A stretch of 64,000 nucleotides of DNA from Anderseniella sp963698275 (lineage in GTDB: Bacteria; Pseudomonadota; Alphaproteobacteria; Rhizobiales; Aestuariivirgaceae). This document shows positions 8,058 through 16,920 of the stretch, piece by piece. The stretch spans positions 620,001 to 684,000 of the forward strand of contig CAVOQE010000001.1 of assembly GCA_963698275.1 (NCBI GenBank), in the 5' to 3' direction. Positions within the stretch are counted from its first letter, which is position 1. The number at the start of each line of letters is the position of its first letter. The notes beneath the pieces were generated by a model, which was given only the letters and a program-made list of their open reading frames with translations, made no database searches and was not told where the DNA came from. The position numbers were made by a program, and so were the translations under genes.

Positions 8058-9563
8058 ATGGGTTTTGTCGGAAGTCTTGTCGCACAGGCGTTGTCACTGT
8101 TGGCGACCCTGTTCGTGTTTGCGATCGGGGTGCTTGTTCTGGGCGTTGTTGTGATGTTCATCATCGACATCAGCCAGCGCCACGACGCCATTCGGCGAAA
8201 CTATCCGGTTATCGGCCGTTTCAGACATCTGTTCTCCACACTGGGCGAGTTTTTCCGGCAGTACTTTTTTGCCCAGGACCGCGAGGAGATGCCGTTCAAC
8301 CGGGCGCAGCGCGAATGGGCATACAAATCGGCCGCCGGGGTCGACAATACGGTTGCCTTCGGGTCGACCCAGAATATTTCCGCGGTTGGCTCTCCGATCT
8401 ATGCCAGTGAAATTTATGGCCTGCTGGACGATGAGATGTCCGATCCACCGGTTCTCACCATCGGAGAGGGGGCGCGCCATCCTTACCAGGCCGGATCCCT
8501 GATCAACATTTCCGGCATGAGTTATGGCGCACTTTCTGCGCCGGCTGTGCAGGCCTTGTCGAAAGGTGCCGCGATGGCCGGCTGCTGGCTCAATACCGGG
8601 GAGGGCGGACTGTCGGACCATCACCTGTCAGGAGGTTGTGACATAATCTTCCAGATCGGCACGGCAAAGTACGGCGTGCGGGATGAACACGGCAATTTTT
8701 CGGAAGACAAGCTGAGAGAAATCACCGGTCTGCCACAGGTCAAAATGGTGGAGATCAAGCTCAGTCAGGGTGCCAAGCCGGGCAAGGGCGGCATCCTGCC
8801 AGCCGACAAGGTAACTGAGGAAATCGCCCGGATCCGCGGGATTGCGGCGGGTAAGGCCTCAATCTCGCCGAACCGGCATTCGGAGATCGCCAATCATGGC
8901 GAACTGCTTGATTTCATCGCCCATGTACGCGACCTGTCCGGCTTGCCGACAGGGTTCAAAACGGCCATGGGCGGCGTGGAATGGCTTGAGGAACTGTGCG
9001 CGCTCATCAACAAGCGCGGAGCGGCATCGGCTCCTGATTTCATCACCATTGATTCTGGTGACGGTGGTACTGGGGCAGCTCCCATGCCGCTGATCGACAA
9101 TACTGCCCTGACTGTTCGCGAAGCACTGCCGATGGTGGTGGATGTGCTGGAGAAACACAAACTCAAAGGCCGTATACGGGTCATTTGTGCAGGTAAGCTG
9201 ATCACGCCGGCTGAGGTTGCCTGGGCTTATTGCGCCGGGGCGGATTTTGTCAATTCAGCGCGAGGTTTCCTGTTTGCGCTGGGATGCATCCAGTCACTCA
9301 AGTGCAACAAGAACACCTGCCCAACCGGCATTACCACGCATCAACGTCACCTACAGCGCGGGCTTGATCCGGCTGACAAGGCAGTGCGGGTGAAAAATTA
9401 CGCCGGCAAGATACATTATGGAGTTGGCCTGATTGCGCATGCCTGCGGGGTGCCGCACGCCAGAGCCCTTGAGCGGCGGCACGTTCGTCTTATCCAGGCA
9501 GACGGCAAGTCCCGCCCATTGAGTGAGATCTACCCACCGGCGGAGCAGGACCGGGCTGTGTGA
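8058..9563 (+). CDS. FMN-binding glutamate synthase family protein
   Basis: A 501-residue membrane-anchored relative of the large-subunit synthase domain of glutamate synthase (GltB2). An N-terminal hydrophobic stretch (about residues 2-38) forms one or two membrane segments. The rest is an FMN-binding TIM barrel with hallmark pieces SGMSYGALSAPAVQALSKGA, GEGGLSDHH, PGKGGILPADKV, TIDSGDGGTGAAP and the Cys cluster CIQSLKCNKNTCPTGI near residue 408, which in GltB binds a 3Fe-4S cluster. The glutaminase domain is absent, so it is not a complete glutamate synthase and its reaction is unknown. It sits between bamD and recN, outside the usual gene order. Confidence 0.88.
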   Translation: MGFVGSLVAQALSLLATLFVFAIGVLVLGVVVMFIIDISQRHDAIRRNYPVIGRFRHLFSTLGEFFRQYFFAQDREEMPFNRAQREWAYKSAAGVDNTVAFGSTQNISAVGSPIYASEIYGLLDDEMSDPPVLTIGEGARHPYQAGSLINISGMSYGALSAPAVQALSKGAAMAGCWLNTGEGGLSDHHLSGGCDIIFQIGTAKYGVRDEHGNFSEDKLREITGLPQVKMVEIKLSQGAKPGKGGILPADKVTEEIARIRGIAAGKASISPNRHSEIANHGELLDFIAHVRDLSGLPTGFKTAMGGVEWLEELCALINKRGAASAPDFITIDSGDGGTGAAPMPLIDNTALTVREALPMVVDVLEKHKLKGRIRVICAGKLITPAEVAWAYCAGADFVNSARGFLFALGCIQSLKCNKNTCPTGITTHQRHLQRGLDPADKAVRVKNYAGKIHYGVGLIAHACGVPHARALERRHVRLIQADGKSRPLSEIYPPAEQDRAV

Positions 9564-9588
9564 ATTTACAAGAAACGGAGTTGCTTGG

Positions 9589-10356
9589 ATGCGGGGTCTC
9601 GAAGGAAAAGTGGTCATCGTGACCGGTGGCGGCAGCGGCATCGGCCGGGCCGTCTGTCAACGGTTCGCGGATGAGCAGGCAAGCGTCGCTGTTTTCGATA
9701 TCAACGGCGATGGTGCAGCGCAGACAGCCGGGCTGATCTCAGATGCAGGGGGCCGCTCACGCACATATGTAACCGACATTTCAGATTATGATGCCGTAGA
9801 AGCTGCAGTTGCTGCCGCTGAAAAGGACCTCGGCCCCGTCGATATCCTGGTCAACAATGCAGGCTGGGATGAAGCCAAGCCGTTCCTTGCCACAGATACC
9901 GCTCTATGGCGCAAGATAATCGACATCAATCTGTACGGGCCCTTAAACCTGCACCACACGGTGGTTTCGCGGATGGTGCAACGTGAAGCCGGCAAGGTCA
10001 TCAACGTCGCATCCGACGCTGGTCGTGTGGGCTCATCCGGCGAAGCGGTCTATTCGGCCTGCAAGGGCGGTATCATCGCGTTCTCGAAAACCCTGGCGCG
10101 TGAGCTTGCCCGCAAGAACATCCAGATCAATACGGTTTGTCCCGGCCCGACCGATACACCGCTGTTTGCCAGTTTTGCCGGCGACGCCGAGCAGGGCAGG
10201 AAACTGATTGACGGGCTGACCCGTGCCATTCCCATGCGCCGCCTCGGCCAGCCGGCAGACTATCCCGGCATCATTGCGTTTCTGGCCAGTGACGATGCCG
10301 ATTACATCACCGGGCAGACGATCAGTGTGTCCGGTGGTCTGACCATGCACGGGTGA
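9589..10356 (+). CDS. short-chain dehydrogenase/reductase (SDR)
   Basis: A classical SDR of 255 residues. The NAD(P)-binding motif TGGGSGIG lies at about residues 12-19, NNAG at about 89, and the catalytic YxxxK (YSACK) near residue 155 with a preceding Ser-rich strand. An Asp at the end of the second strand (VFDIN) favours NAD over NADP. The C terminus (ITGQTISVSGGLTMHG) is typical of the 3-oxoacyl-ACP reductase-like clade. ATG 9589 is preceded by AACGGAG; the longer upstream frame is spurious. It follows the glutamate-synthase-like gene by 25 bp, so the two are probably cotranscribed. Substrate unknown. Confidence 0.9.
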   Translation: MRGLEGKVVIVTGGGSGIGRAVCQRFADEQASVAVFDINGDGAAQTAGLISDAGGRSRTYVTDISDYDAVEAAVAAAEKDLGPVDILVNNAGWDEAKPFLATDTALWRKIIDINLYGPLNLHHTVVSRMVQREAGKVINVASDAGRVGSSGEAVYSACKGGIIAFSKTLARELARKNIQINTVCPGPTDTPLFASFAGDAEQGRKLIDGLTRAIPMRRLGQPADYPGIIAFLASDDADYITGQTISVSGGLTMHG

Positions 10357-10427
10357 TGTCCGTATTTGTCGACACATCCTAATCCTCTCGCCCGATTCTA
10401 TAAAAATGCGCTATAAACAGCGCTGTC

Positions 10428-12107
10428 ATGCTCACACATCTTGCCATACGCGACATAGTCCTTATCGAAAAGCTGGACCTCTCCCTTGAGGAAGGCCTCG
10501 GTGTGCTGACCGGTGAGACCGGTGCCGGCAAGTCAATCCTGCTGGATTCGCTGGGGTTGGCGCTTGGCGCGCGCGGTGATGCATCGCTGGTGCGAACGGG
10601 CTGTGACAAGGGCAGTGTGACGGCCGGGTTCCATCCTCCTGCAGGCCACGCTTCATATGCCTTGCTGGCTGAAGCGGAAATCGAGGCGGGCGAGGACGGT
10701 ATTGTCATTCGCCGTATTCAGGGCGCTGACGGCAAATCCCGGGTGTTCATCAATGACCAGCCGTCCAGCGTGAACCTGCTGCGGCAACTGGGAGGACTGC
10801 TGGCGGAAATCCATGGCCAGCACGATGACCGCGCCCTGATGGATGTCTCGTTCCATCGCACGGCCCTGGATGCCTATGGCGAGCTTGAGCCGAAATTGCG
10901 CAAGGTTGAGGCTGCCTGGGCGGCGCTGAGTGCGGCAAGGGATGCCTACGATGCCCATCAGGCCCGGCTTGACCGGGCAGAGACCGAGCGTGCGTTTCTG
11001 GAACATGCCCTGAAAGAAATGCATGAGCTTGATCCGCTGCCGGGTGAAGAAGCCACCCTGGCGGACAAGCGCCAGATGATGATGAACGCGGAAGAATTCT
11101 CATCCGTGGTCAATGAGGCGCAAAAGGCTGTTTCCAACGGCGATACCATTGCCGCCCTGAACACGGCGCTGCGGAAGCTGGAAAGACGCCGCGAGCAGGC
11201 AAAAGGCGGTTTGGACCCGGTATGTGCGGCCCTTGAGCGTGCCGTGATCGAGATGAACGAAGCGCAAAACCAGCTTGATGCAGCGGCCCGGGAATTCGTG
11301 CTCAACCCGGCTGAGCTGGAAAAGGCCGAGGAGAGACTATTTGCGCTGCGCGCACTGGCGCGAAAACATAAAGTCCAAGTGGATGATCTGGCTGCTCTGA
11401 TGGAGCGCTTTGAAACCGATCTGCAATCCATTGATGACGGCGGCGTCATGCTTGCCAAACTCAAAACCGCCCGCGATGAGGCGCAGACTGTTTATGACGA
11501 TCTGGCGCTCAAATTGTCGGATGCGCGCGTGAAAGCGGCTGTGAAGCTGGACCAGGAAATACTATCCGAACTGGCGCCGTTGCGGCTGGAAAAGGCGCGG
11601 TTTGAAACCCGGGTCGAAACAGATGAAGCCCGTGCCGGTCCGCACGGCATTGACCGGGTGGAATTTCTGATTGCGGCCAATCCCGGGACACCGCTGGCTC
11701 CCATCGTCAAGGCGGCATCCGGAGGTGAGTTGTCCCGCTTCCTGCTGGCCCTGAAGGTGGTGCTGGCAGCACGCGCATCTGCACCCACGCTTGTTTTTGA
11801 CGAGATTGATACCGGTGTGGGCGGAGCCGTTGCCGATGCCATCGGCCAGCGGCTTTCGCGCATGTCGAAGGGTTTGCAGGTGCTGGCGGTCACCCACAGT
11901 CCGCAGGTTGCCTCGCGTGCCGACGCGCATTTGCTGATATCCAAGATGGAAGAGGCAGGCGATGCCGCCGGCCGGCGCATGATCACCCGTGTTACGCCGC
12001 TCACCGGCGAGGGCCGCCGTGAGGAGATCGCCCGCATGCTGTCCGGTGCCGAGGTGACATCGGAAGCCCGCGCCCAGGCTGACCGACTGCTGTCGGCTAC
12101 AGGTTAA
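10428..12107 (+). CDS. recN: DNA repair protein RecN
   Basis: RecN is an SMC-like ATPase that acts in double-strand-break repair. The 559-residue product has Walker A (TGETGAGKS, about residues 28-36), long central coiled-coil arms rich in Glu, Ala and Arg, the ABC signature ASGGELSRF at about residue 430, and Walker B TLVFDEIDTGVGG at about 455. A switch region (VLAVTHSPQVASRADAH) follows. Length is normal. ligA starts six bases after the stop codon, so the two are an operon, as in many alphaproteobacteria. Confidence 0.96.
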   Translation: MLTHLAIRDIVLIEKLDLSLEEGLGVLTGETGAGKSILLDSLGLALGARGDASLVRTGCDKGSVTAGFHPPAGHASYALLAEAEIEAGEDGIVIRRIQGADGKSRVFINDQPSSVNLLRQLGGLLAEIHGQHDDRALMDVSFHRTALDAYGELEPKLRKVEAAWAALSAARDAYDAHQARLDRAETERAFLEHALKEMHELDPLPGEEATLADKRQMMMNAEEFSSVVNEAQKAVSNGDTIAALNTALRKLERRREQAKGGLDPVCAALERAVIEMNEAQNQLDAAAREFVLNPAELEKAEERLFALRALARKHKVQVDDLAALMERFETDLQSIDDGGVMLAKLKTARDEAQTVYDDLALKLSDARVKAAVKLDQEILSELAPLRLEKARFETRVETDEARAGPHGIDRVEFLIAANPGTPLAPIVKAASGGELSRFLLALKVVLAARASAPTLVFDEIDTGVGGAVADAIGQRLSRMSKGLQVLAVTHSPQVASRADAHLLISKMEEAGDAAGRRMITRVTPLTGEGRREEIARMLSGAEVTSEARAQADRLLSATG

Positions 12108-12113
12108 TCCATC

Positions 12114-14222
12114 ATGACGAAAATTACCCCTGTTGCGGCGTTGACGCCGCTGGAAGCGGCTGACGAACTTGAACGTCTGGCAGCCGAGCTGGCGCGCCAT
12201 GACGAGGCCTACTACCGTGAGGATGAGCCGGAAATCTCGGATGCGGACTATGACGCGCTGAGGCGCCGCAATGAAGAGATTGAGGCCGCATTTCCTGACC
12301 TGGTTCTGGCGGACTCGCCGTCACGCCGCGTTGGTGCTGCGCCATCGGAAAAGTTCGGCAAGGTGCGCCATGCCGTCTCGATGCTGTCTCTGGGCAACGC
12401 CTTTGCCGATGAAGATGTGCATGAGTTCGTCGCCCGCATTCGCCGTTTTCTGAAACTTTCCGATGATGAACCGGTCGACATCACGGCGGAACCGAAGATC
12501 GACGGCCTGTCGGTATCGTTACGCTATGAAGCCGGCAGACTGGTGCAGGCGGCGACACGCGGAGACGGGCAGGAGGGTGAAAATGTCACCCGAAATGTCG
12601 AAACAATCGGCGATATTCCCCATAAGGTGAGTGGGGACGACTTCCCGCCCGTGTTTGAGGTGCGTGGCGAAATATACATGTCCCACAAGGACTTCGCTCA
12701 ACTTAATGAGACGCAGTTGGAAGCAAATGCCAAGGTTTTTGCCAACCCGCGCAATGCGGCTGCCGGCTCCTTGCGCCAGCTTGATGCATCGATTACTGCG
12801 GCACGGCCCTTGCGGTTTTTTGCCTATGCCTGGGGCCAGGTTGACCGGCTTCCCGCCGACACCCAGCGCGGGGTTCTGGACGCGCTTGATCGCTGGGGGT
12901 TCCCGGTCAATCCGCTGACGACACTTTGCACATCGGTCGATGAACTGCTGGCGCACTACGGGTCTATCGAAGAGCAGCGCGCGTCGCTGGGCTATGACAT
13001 CGATGGTGTTGTCTACAAGGTGAACCGGCTCGACTGGCAGGAGCGGCTCGGTTTTGTGTCGCGCTCGCCGCGCTGGGCAATTGCGCACAAGTTTGCCGCC
13101 GAAAAAGCCACCACTGTGCTGGAAGGCATCGACATTCAGGTAGGCCGCACCGGCGCGCTCACACCGGTGGCGAGACTGAAACCGGTCACGGTCGGCGGTG
13201 TGGTGGTGTCAAATGCAACCCTGCACAATGAGGACGAAATCGTCCGCAAGGATATTCGTATCGGCGATACGGTGACCATTCAGCGGGCAGGGGACGTGAT
13301 ACCGCAGGTGCTCGGCCATTTACCCGACAAGCGCCCGGCGGATGCCGCTGAGTATGTGTTTCCGACAACGTGTCCGGCGTGCGGCTCGCATGCGGTGCGC
13401 GAGATCAACGAGAAAACCGGCAAGATGGATGTGGTGCGCCGTTGCACCGGCGGCCTGATATGCCCGGCGCAGCGGGTCGAGCGGCTCAAGCATTTCGTGT
13501 CGCGCAATGCGTTTGACATCGAAGGCATGGGCGACAAGGTCATCCAGGAGTTTTACGATGACGGCCTGATCCAGTCGCCGCAGGACATCTTCACGCTCAA
13601 GGCCCGGGATGAACGCTCTTTGAAAAAACTCAAGGACCGGGAAGGCTGGGGGGGAACGTCTGCCAGCAATCTGTTTGCCGCCATTGATGAACGCCGCAGG
13701 GTCGGGCTCGACCGCTTCATATATTCGCTCGGCATTCGCCATGTGGGAGAAACCACCGGCCGGACACTGGCACGGTCATACGGCACGGCAGACCAGTTTC
13801 TCGACGCCATGACCGCCGCCCAGGATCATGCATCGGAAGCCTACGCCGATCTGGTGAATATTGACGGCATCGGCGATGTCGTGGCGCGCGCCGTGGCAGA
13901 GTTTTTTGCCGAGCCGCACAACCTGTCCGTGGTCAGGGAACTGGTCGATGATCATCTCGACATCCAGCCGCTGGAAGCTGTTGATACCGGCTCGCCCGTG
14001 TCCGGCATGACGATCGTGTTTACCGGCGCGCTGGAGCGCATGACGCGGGATGAAGCCAAAGCCATGGCGGAACGGCTTGGCGCGAAAGTGGCCGGCTCGG
14101 TGTCAAAGAAAACCAATCTCGTCGTGGCTGGTCCGGGTGCCGGATCAAAGCTGAAAAAGGCAACCGAACTCGGTGTCGAAGTCATCTCCGAAGACGATTG
14201 GTTTGTCCGGGTAGGGGCCTGA
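12114..14222 (+). CDS. ligA: NAD-dependent DNA ligase LigA
   Basis: LigA seals nicks using NAD. All domains are present in 702 residues: the NAD-binding Ia domain, the adenylation domain with the AMP-accepting Lys in EPKIDG (about residue 127), and the OB fold. A four-Cys zinc finger follows (CPACG, then CTGGLICP, around 420-445), then helix-hairpin-helix repeats (LVNIDGIGDVVARAV) and a C-terminal BRCT domain from about 625 (GMTIVFTGALERMTRDEAKA). It is translationally close to recN (six-base gap). Confidence 0.97.
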   Translation: MTKITPVAALTPLEAADELERLAAELARHDEAYYREDEPEISDADYDALRRRNEEIEAAFPDLVLADSPSRRVGAAPSEKFGKVRHAVSMLSLGNAFADEDVHEFVARIRRFLKLSDDEPVDITAEPKIDGLSVSLRYEAGRLVQAATRGDGQEGENVTRNVETIGDIPHKVSGDDFPPVFEVRGEIYMSHKDFAQLNETQLEANAKVFANPRNAAAGSLRQLDASITAARPLRFFAYAWGQVDRLPADTQRGVLDALDRWGFPVNPLTTLCTSVDELLAHYGSIEEQRASLGYDIDGVVYKVNRLDWQERLGFVSRSPRWAIAHKFAAEKATTVLEGIDIQVGRTGALTPVARLKPVTVGGVVVSNATLHNEDEIVRKDIRIGDTVTIQRAGDVIPQVLGHLPDKRPADAAEYVFPTTCPACGSHAVREINEKTGKMDVVRRCTGGLICPAQRVERLKHFVSRNAFDIEGMGDKVIQEFYDDGLIQSPQDIFTLKARDERSLKKLKDREGWGGTSASNLFAAIDERRRVGLDRFIYSLGIRHVGETTGRTLARSYGTADQFLDAMTAAQDHASEAYADLVNIDGIGDVVARAVAEFFAEPHNLSVVRELVDDHLDIQPLEAVDTGSPVSGMTIVFTGALERMTRDEAKAMAERLGAKVAGSVSKKTNLVVAGPGAGSKLKKATELGVEVISEDDWFVRVGA

Positions 14223-14281
14223 CTGGGACAGGGCATGGCTTGAGTATCCTGGCCCGTCGCACTGATTGCCAAAGTCCTCAA

Positions 14282-14311
14282 TTGTCAACATTGGAAAAAT
14301 ACTGTTATATT
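14282..14311 (+). promoter_or_regulatory. putative sigma-70-type promoter for the Rieske oxygenase gene
   Basis: TTGTCA (14282-14287), an 18-bp spacer and TATATT (14306-14311) make a reasonable -35/-10 pair. The -10 box abuts the operator-like palindrome at 14311. Confidence 0.4.
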
Positions 14312-14324
14312 GAATGATCGTTCA
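14311..14324. promoter_or_regulatory. TetR-type operator palindrome
   Basis: TGAATGATCGTTCA is a near-perfect 14-bp palindrome (one mismatched pair) of the kind bound by TetR-family repressors. It overlaps the end of the predicted -10 box and lies about 20 bp before the Rieske gene start. No TetR gene lies in the window, so the regulator would be elsewhere. Confidence 0.5.
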
Positions 14325-14344
14325 GTTTGACAAAGGCGTTTCTG

Positions 14345-15604
14345 ATGACCCGGATGGAAAGCTTCAACGCTGCTGCGCCTGCGCTTGACAAGTCACAAAT
14401 CAGTGGCGCGCCTGAGCAATGGGACCGCAGCGGACTGCCTGCCTGGGCTTACACGAACGATGAACAACTGCAGTTGGAACGGGACTTGTTGTTCCGCCGT
14501 CACTGGCAACTTGCGGGCCATGTCAGCAATGCCCCTGAACCGGGTAACTACTTCTGCTTTGACGTAGCAGGAGAGCGCGCCATTGTCGTGCGTGGCAAGG
14601 ACAATGAGATACGCGCCTTCCACAATGTCTGCCGCCATCGCGGCTCACGGGTTGTGGTCAACGAAACCGGGACGTGCGGTTCGGCGCTGGTGTGCCCGTT
14701 CCATGGCTGGTCCTTCAATCTTGACGGAACGCTGCGAACGGTTGCGCAGCCTAAGGCAGTGCCGGTGCTTGATCCGGTCGAGCACGGCCTGGTGCCGGTT
14801 GAGTTTGAAATCTGGCACGGATTTGTGTTCGTCAGATTTCAGCCTGGTCCGCAACCGGCTGTGGCGGACATCCTGGCTCGCCATGAAGCCGAGATTGCGC
14901 TGTACCGCTCAGCGGAGGCGGTGCCGACCCGCACCGGTTTCTGGTCCCAGGAAATAGGGGCCAACTGGAAGTGTGTTCGCGATGTCGACAATGAGGGATA
15001 TCATGTCCCCATGGCCCATCCCGGATTGCAGGAACTGTACGGGGACAACTATTTCGACGAACATTGGCAGGACGGCACGACACGCTCTTTCGGCCCCTTC
15101 AAGGGTGGGCACAACAGACTGTGGTCGGTGCGGGCCTATAACAGCATTCTGCCGGATGTCGATTACCTGCCGGAAAGCCATCGCCGGGCGTGGCTCTATA
15201 TCGGGATGTTCCCGAACTATGGTTTGTATTTCTACCCGGACGGGTTGGGCTTTTATCAGGAATTCCCGATAGCAACTGACAAGACGGTGTTGCGCGGCGG
15301 CGCATACGGGATGCCGCTTTCAGATGCCGGTGATGCAACCTTCAACCGGCGCATTCAGGCAGCCCGCTACCTGTCTGAACGGATCGACAATGACACTGCC
15401 GTGGAAGATATCCAGCTGACCGTGTGGTCTAACGAAGCTGCACATTCAAGCGGTTTTCAGGGCTTTATCCTGTCGGACCTGGAGTATGGCGTAAAGCAGT
15501 ATCACGACCAGTTGCGCCATCTCATGCCGGTCCTGAACCAGGCCGACGCACCTGAGCGGGGCGCTCTTGAAACAACCAATCACAAATTGCTGGAGGGTCA
15601 GTAA
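14345..15604 (+). CDS. Rieske 2Fe-2S aromatic-ring/quaternary-amine oxygenase, large subunit
   Basis: A 419-residue Rieske non-heme iron oxygenase alpha subunit. The Rieske ligands are Cys and His in CRHRG (about residue 95) and in CPFHGW (about 117). The mononuclear-iron ligands lie in NEGYHVPMAH (about 215-224), with an acidic third ligand likely near residue 353. The bridging residue three before the first iron His is Glu (NEGYH), as in carnitine monooxygenase CntA and related quaternary-amine demethylases, where ring dioxygenases have Asp. ATG 14345 has AAAGG eight bases upstream. Followed by a potF-type gene. Candidate substrates are betaines or carnitine (inference); no reductase gene lies nearby. 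Confidence 0.85.
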   Translation: MTRMESFNAAAPALDKSQISGAPEQWDRSGLPAWAYTNDEQLQLERDLLFRRHWQLAGHVSNAPEPGNYFCFDVAGERAIVVRGKDNEIRAFHNVCRHRGSRVVVNETGTCGSALVCPFHGWSFNLDGTLRTVAQPKAVPVLDPVEHGLVPVEFEIWHGFVFVRFQPGPQPAVADILARHEAEIALYRSAEAVPTRTGFWSQEIGANWKCVRDVDNEGYHVPMAHPGLQELYGDNYFDEHWQDGTTRSFGPFKGGHNRLWSVRAYNSILPDVDYLPESHRRAWLYIGMFPNYGLYFYPDGLGFYQEFPIATDKTVLRGGAYGMPLSDAGDATFNRRIQAARYLSERIDNDTAVEDIQLTVWSNEAAHSSGFQGFILSDLEYGVKQYHDQLRHLMPVLNQADAPERGALETTNHKLLEGQ

Positions 15605-15726
15605 TCAACGATCTGAGATGTGCGTAAAATTCCGGCAGTGCTGCCTGAAATTCAGCATTGAATGAAATGCGGATTGCACACTAGACTTCATCACAAGAAT
15701 ATTTTTCAACAGGGAGTAACCAAACG

Positions 15727-16836
15727 ATGGCACGTATTACACGCAGAATTGCACTGACAATGGGGGCAGCCGCGACGGTGGTGGTCATGACCGGCCCCGC
15801 AGCACAGGCTGAAGAGGTTGTGCATGTCTATAACTGGGTCGACTATATCGGCGAAACCACGCTGGCTGATTTCACCAAGGCAACCGGTATCAAGGTGGTT
15901 TACGACACCTATGATGCGGCTGAAACGGAAGAGGCAAAATTGCTTGCCGGCAGTTCCGGCTATGATGTGGTGCTGCACTCGGGCAGCCAGTTGCCAAAGT
16001 TCATTCAGGCTGGCGCTTTCCTGAAAATCGACCGGTCCAAGCTGTCGAACTATGACAACCAGGATGCAGGGATTCTCAAGACGGTGGAGAACTGGGACCC
16101 GGGCAATGAGTTCAGCGTGGTGTATATGTGGGGCACAACCGGCATCACCTACAATCTCGACATGGTCAAGGAACGCCTCGGTGATGACGCGCCCTTGGGC
16201 ACGATGGACATCCTGATGAAGCCGGAACTGGCTTCGAAGGTTGCCGATTGTGGTATTTCGGTGCTGGAAAGCCCGCGTGACGTGATACCGATGGTGCTGT
16301 CCTACCTGGGCAAGGACCCGAACACGCAAGATCCGGCCGACTATGATGCAGTGGTCGAAGCCTTCAAACCGGTTCGCCAGTACATCAAGACCTTCGATGC
16401 CTCCAACTATCTCAACGCAATTCCCAACAAGGAATTGTGTGTGATCAACAACTGGTCGGGCGATTATGCAACTGCAACATCGCGGGCCTCCGATGCCGGC
16501 GTGGAAATTAATCTCAGCTACGAAGTGCCGGCCACCGGTTCACCTGCGTGGTTCGATGTGTGGGCCATTCCGAAAGATGCCAAGAATGTCGAGAACGCCC
16601 ACAAGTTCCTGAACTTCATGCTGGATCCAAAGGTAATCGCTGGTGCGACCAATTTCACCTACTACGCCAACGCAAACGCCAAGGCGAACGAGTTCGTGCT
16701 CAAGGAAATCCTGGATGATCCGGCGATTTATCCAAATGATGAGATCAAGAGCCGGTTGTGGACATCCAAGTCCCTGTCGCCAAAGGCCCAGCGTGCGCTG
16801 ACCCGCGCCTGGACCAAGATCAAAACGGGTTCCTGA
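15727..16836 (+). CDS. potF: polyamine (putrescine-type) ABC transporter, periplasmic binding protein
   Basis: A 369-residue solute-binding protein with a signal peptide (processing near AAQAEE). The mature start EEVVHVYNWVDYIGETTLADF and the segments MWGTTGITYNLDMVKERLG and FYANANAK-like FTYYANANAKANEF closely follow PotF of E. coli, which binds putrescine. GGGAGT lies ten bases before the ATG. It heads a four-gene transporter operon. Because a Rieske oxygenase lies upstream and a trimethylamine-dehydrogenase-like gene downstream, the cargo could be another cationic nitrogen compound; the sequence alone cannot decide. Confidence 0.88.
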   Translation: MARITRRIALTMGAAATVVVMTGPAAQAEEVVHVYNWVDYIGETTLADFTKATGIKVVYDTYDAAETEEAKLLAGSSGYDVVLHSGSQLPKFIQAGAFLKIDRSKLSNYDNQDAGILKTVENWDPGNEFSVVYMWGTTGITYNLDMVKERLGDDAPLGTMDILMKPELASKVADCGISVLESPRDVIPMVLSYLGKDPNTQDPADYDAVVEAFKPVRQYIKTFDASNYLNAIPNKELCVINNWSGDYATATSRASDAGVEINLSYEVPATGSPAWFDVWAIPKDAKNVENAHKFLNFMLDPKVIAGATNFTYYANANAKANEFVLKEILDDPAIYPNDEIKSRLWTSKSLSPKAQRALTRAWTKIKTGS

Positions 16837-16859
16837 TCCTGAATTGACATGACATCATG

Positions 16860-16888
16860 CCCGCAAGGTTCACAATGAGCCTTGCGGG
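16860..16888 (+). promoter_or_regulatory. stem-loop between binding-protein and ATPase genes
   Basis: CCCGCAAGG and CCTTGCGGG form a perfect nine-pair stem around an 11-base loop, 24 bp after the binding-protein stop. No T-run follows. Such intercistronic hairpins commonly stabilise the upstream transcript, giving more binding protein than ATPase; that role is inferred here. Confidence 0.55.
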
Positions 16889-16920
16889 ATGTTCCTCTCA
16901 AGTCACAACGGATCCCCCAG

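Noticed and set aside
7841..8410. 189-codon frame before and across the start of the glutamate-synthase-like gene
   Set aside because: The Cys-rich composition is that of a shifted frame and it overlaps a well-supported gene.
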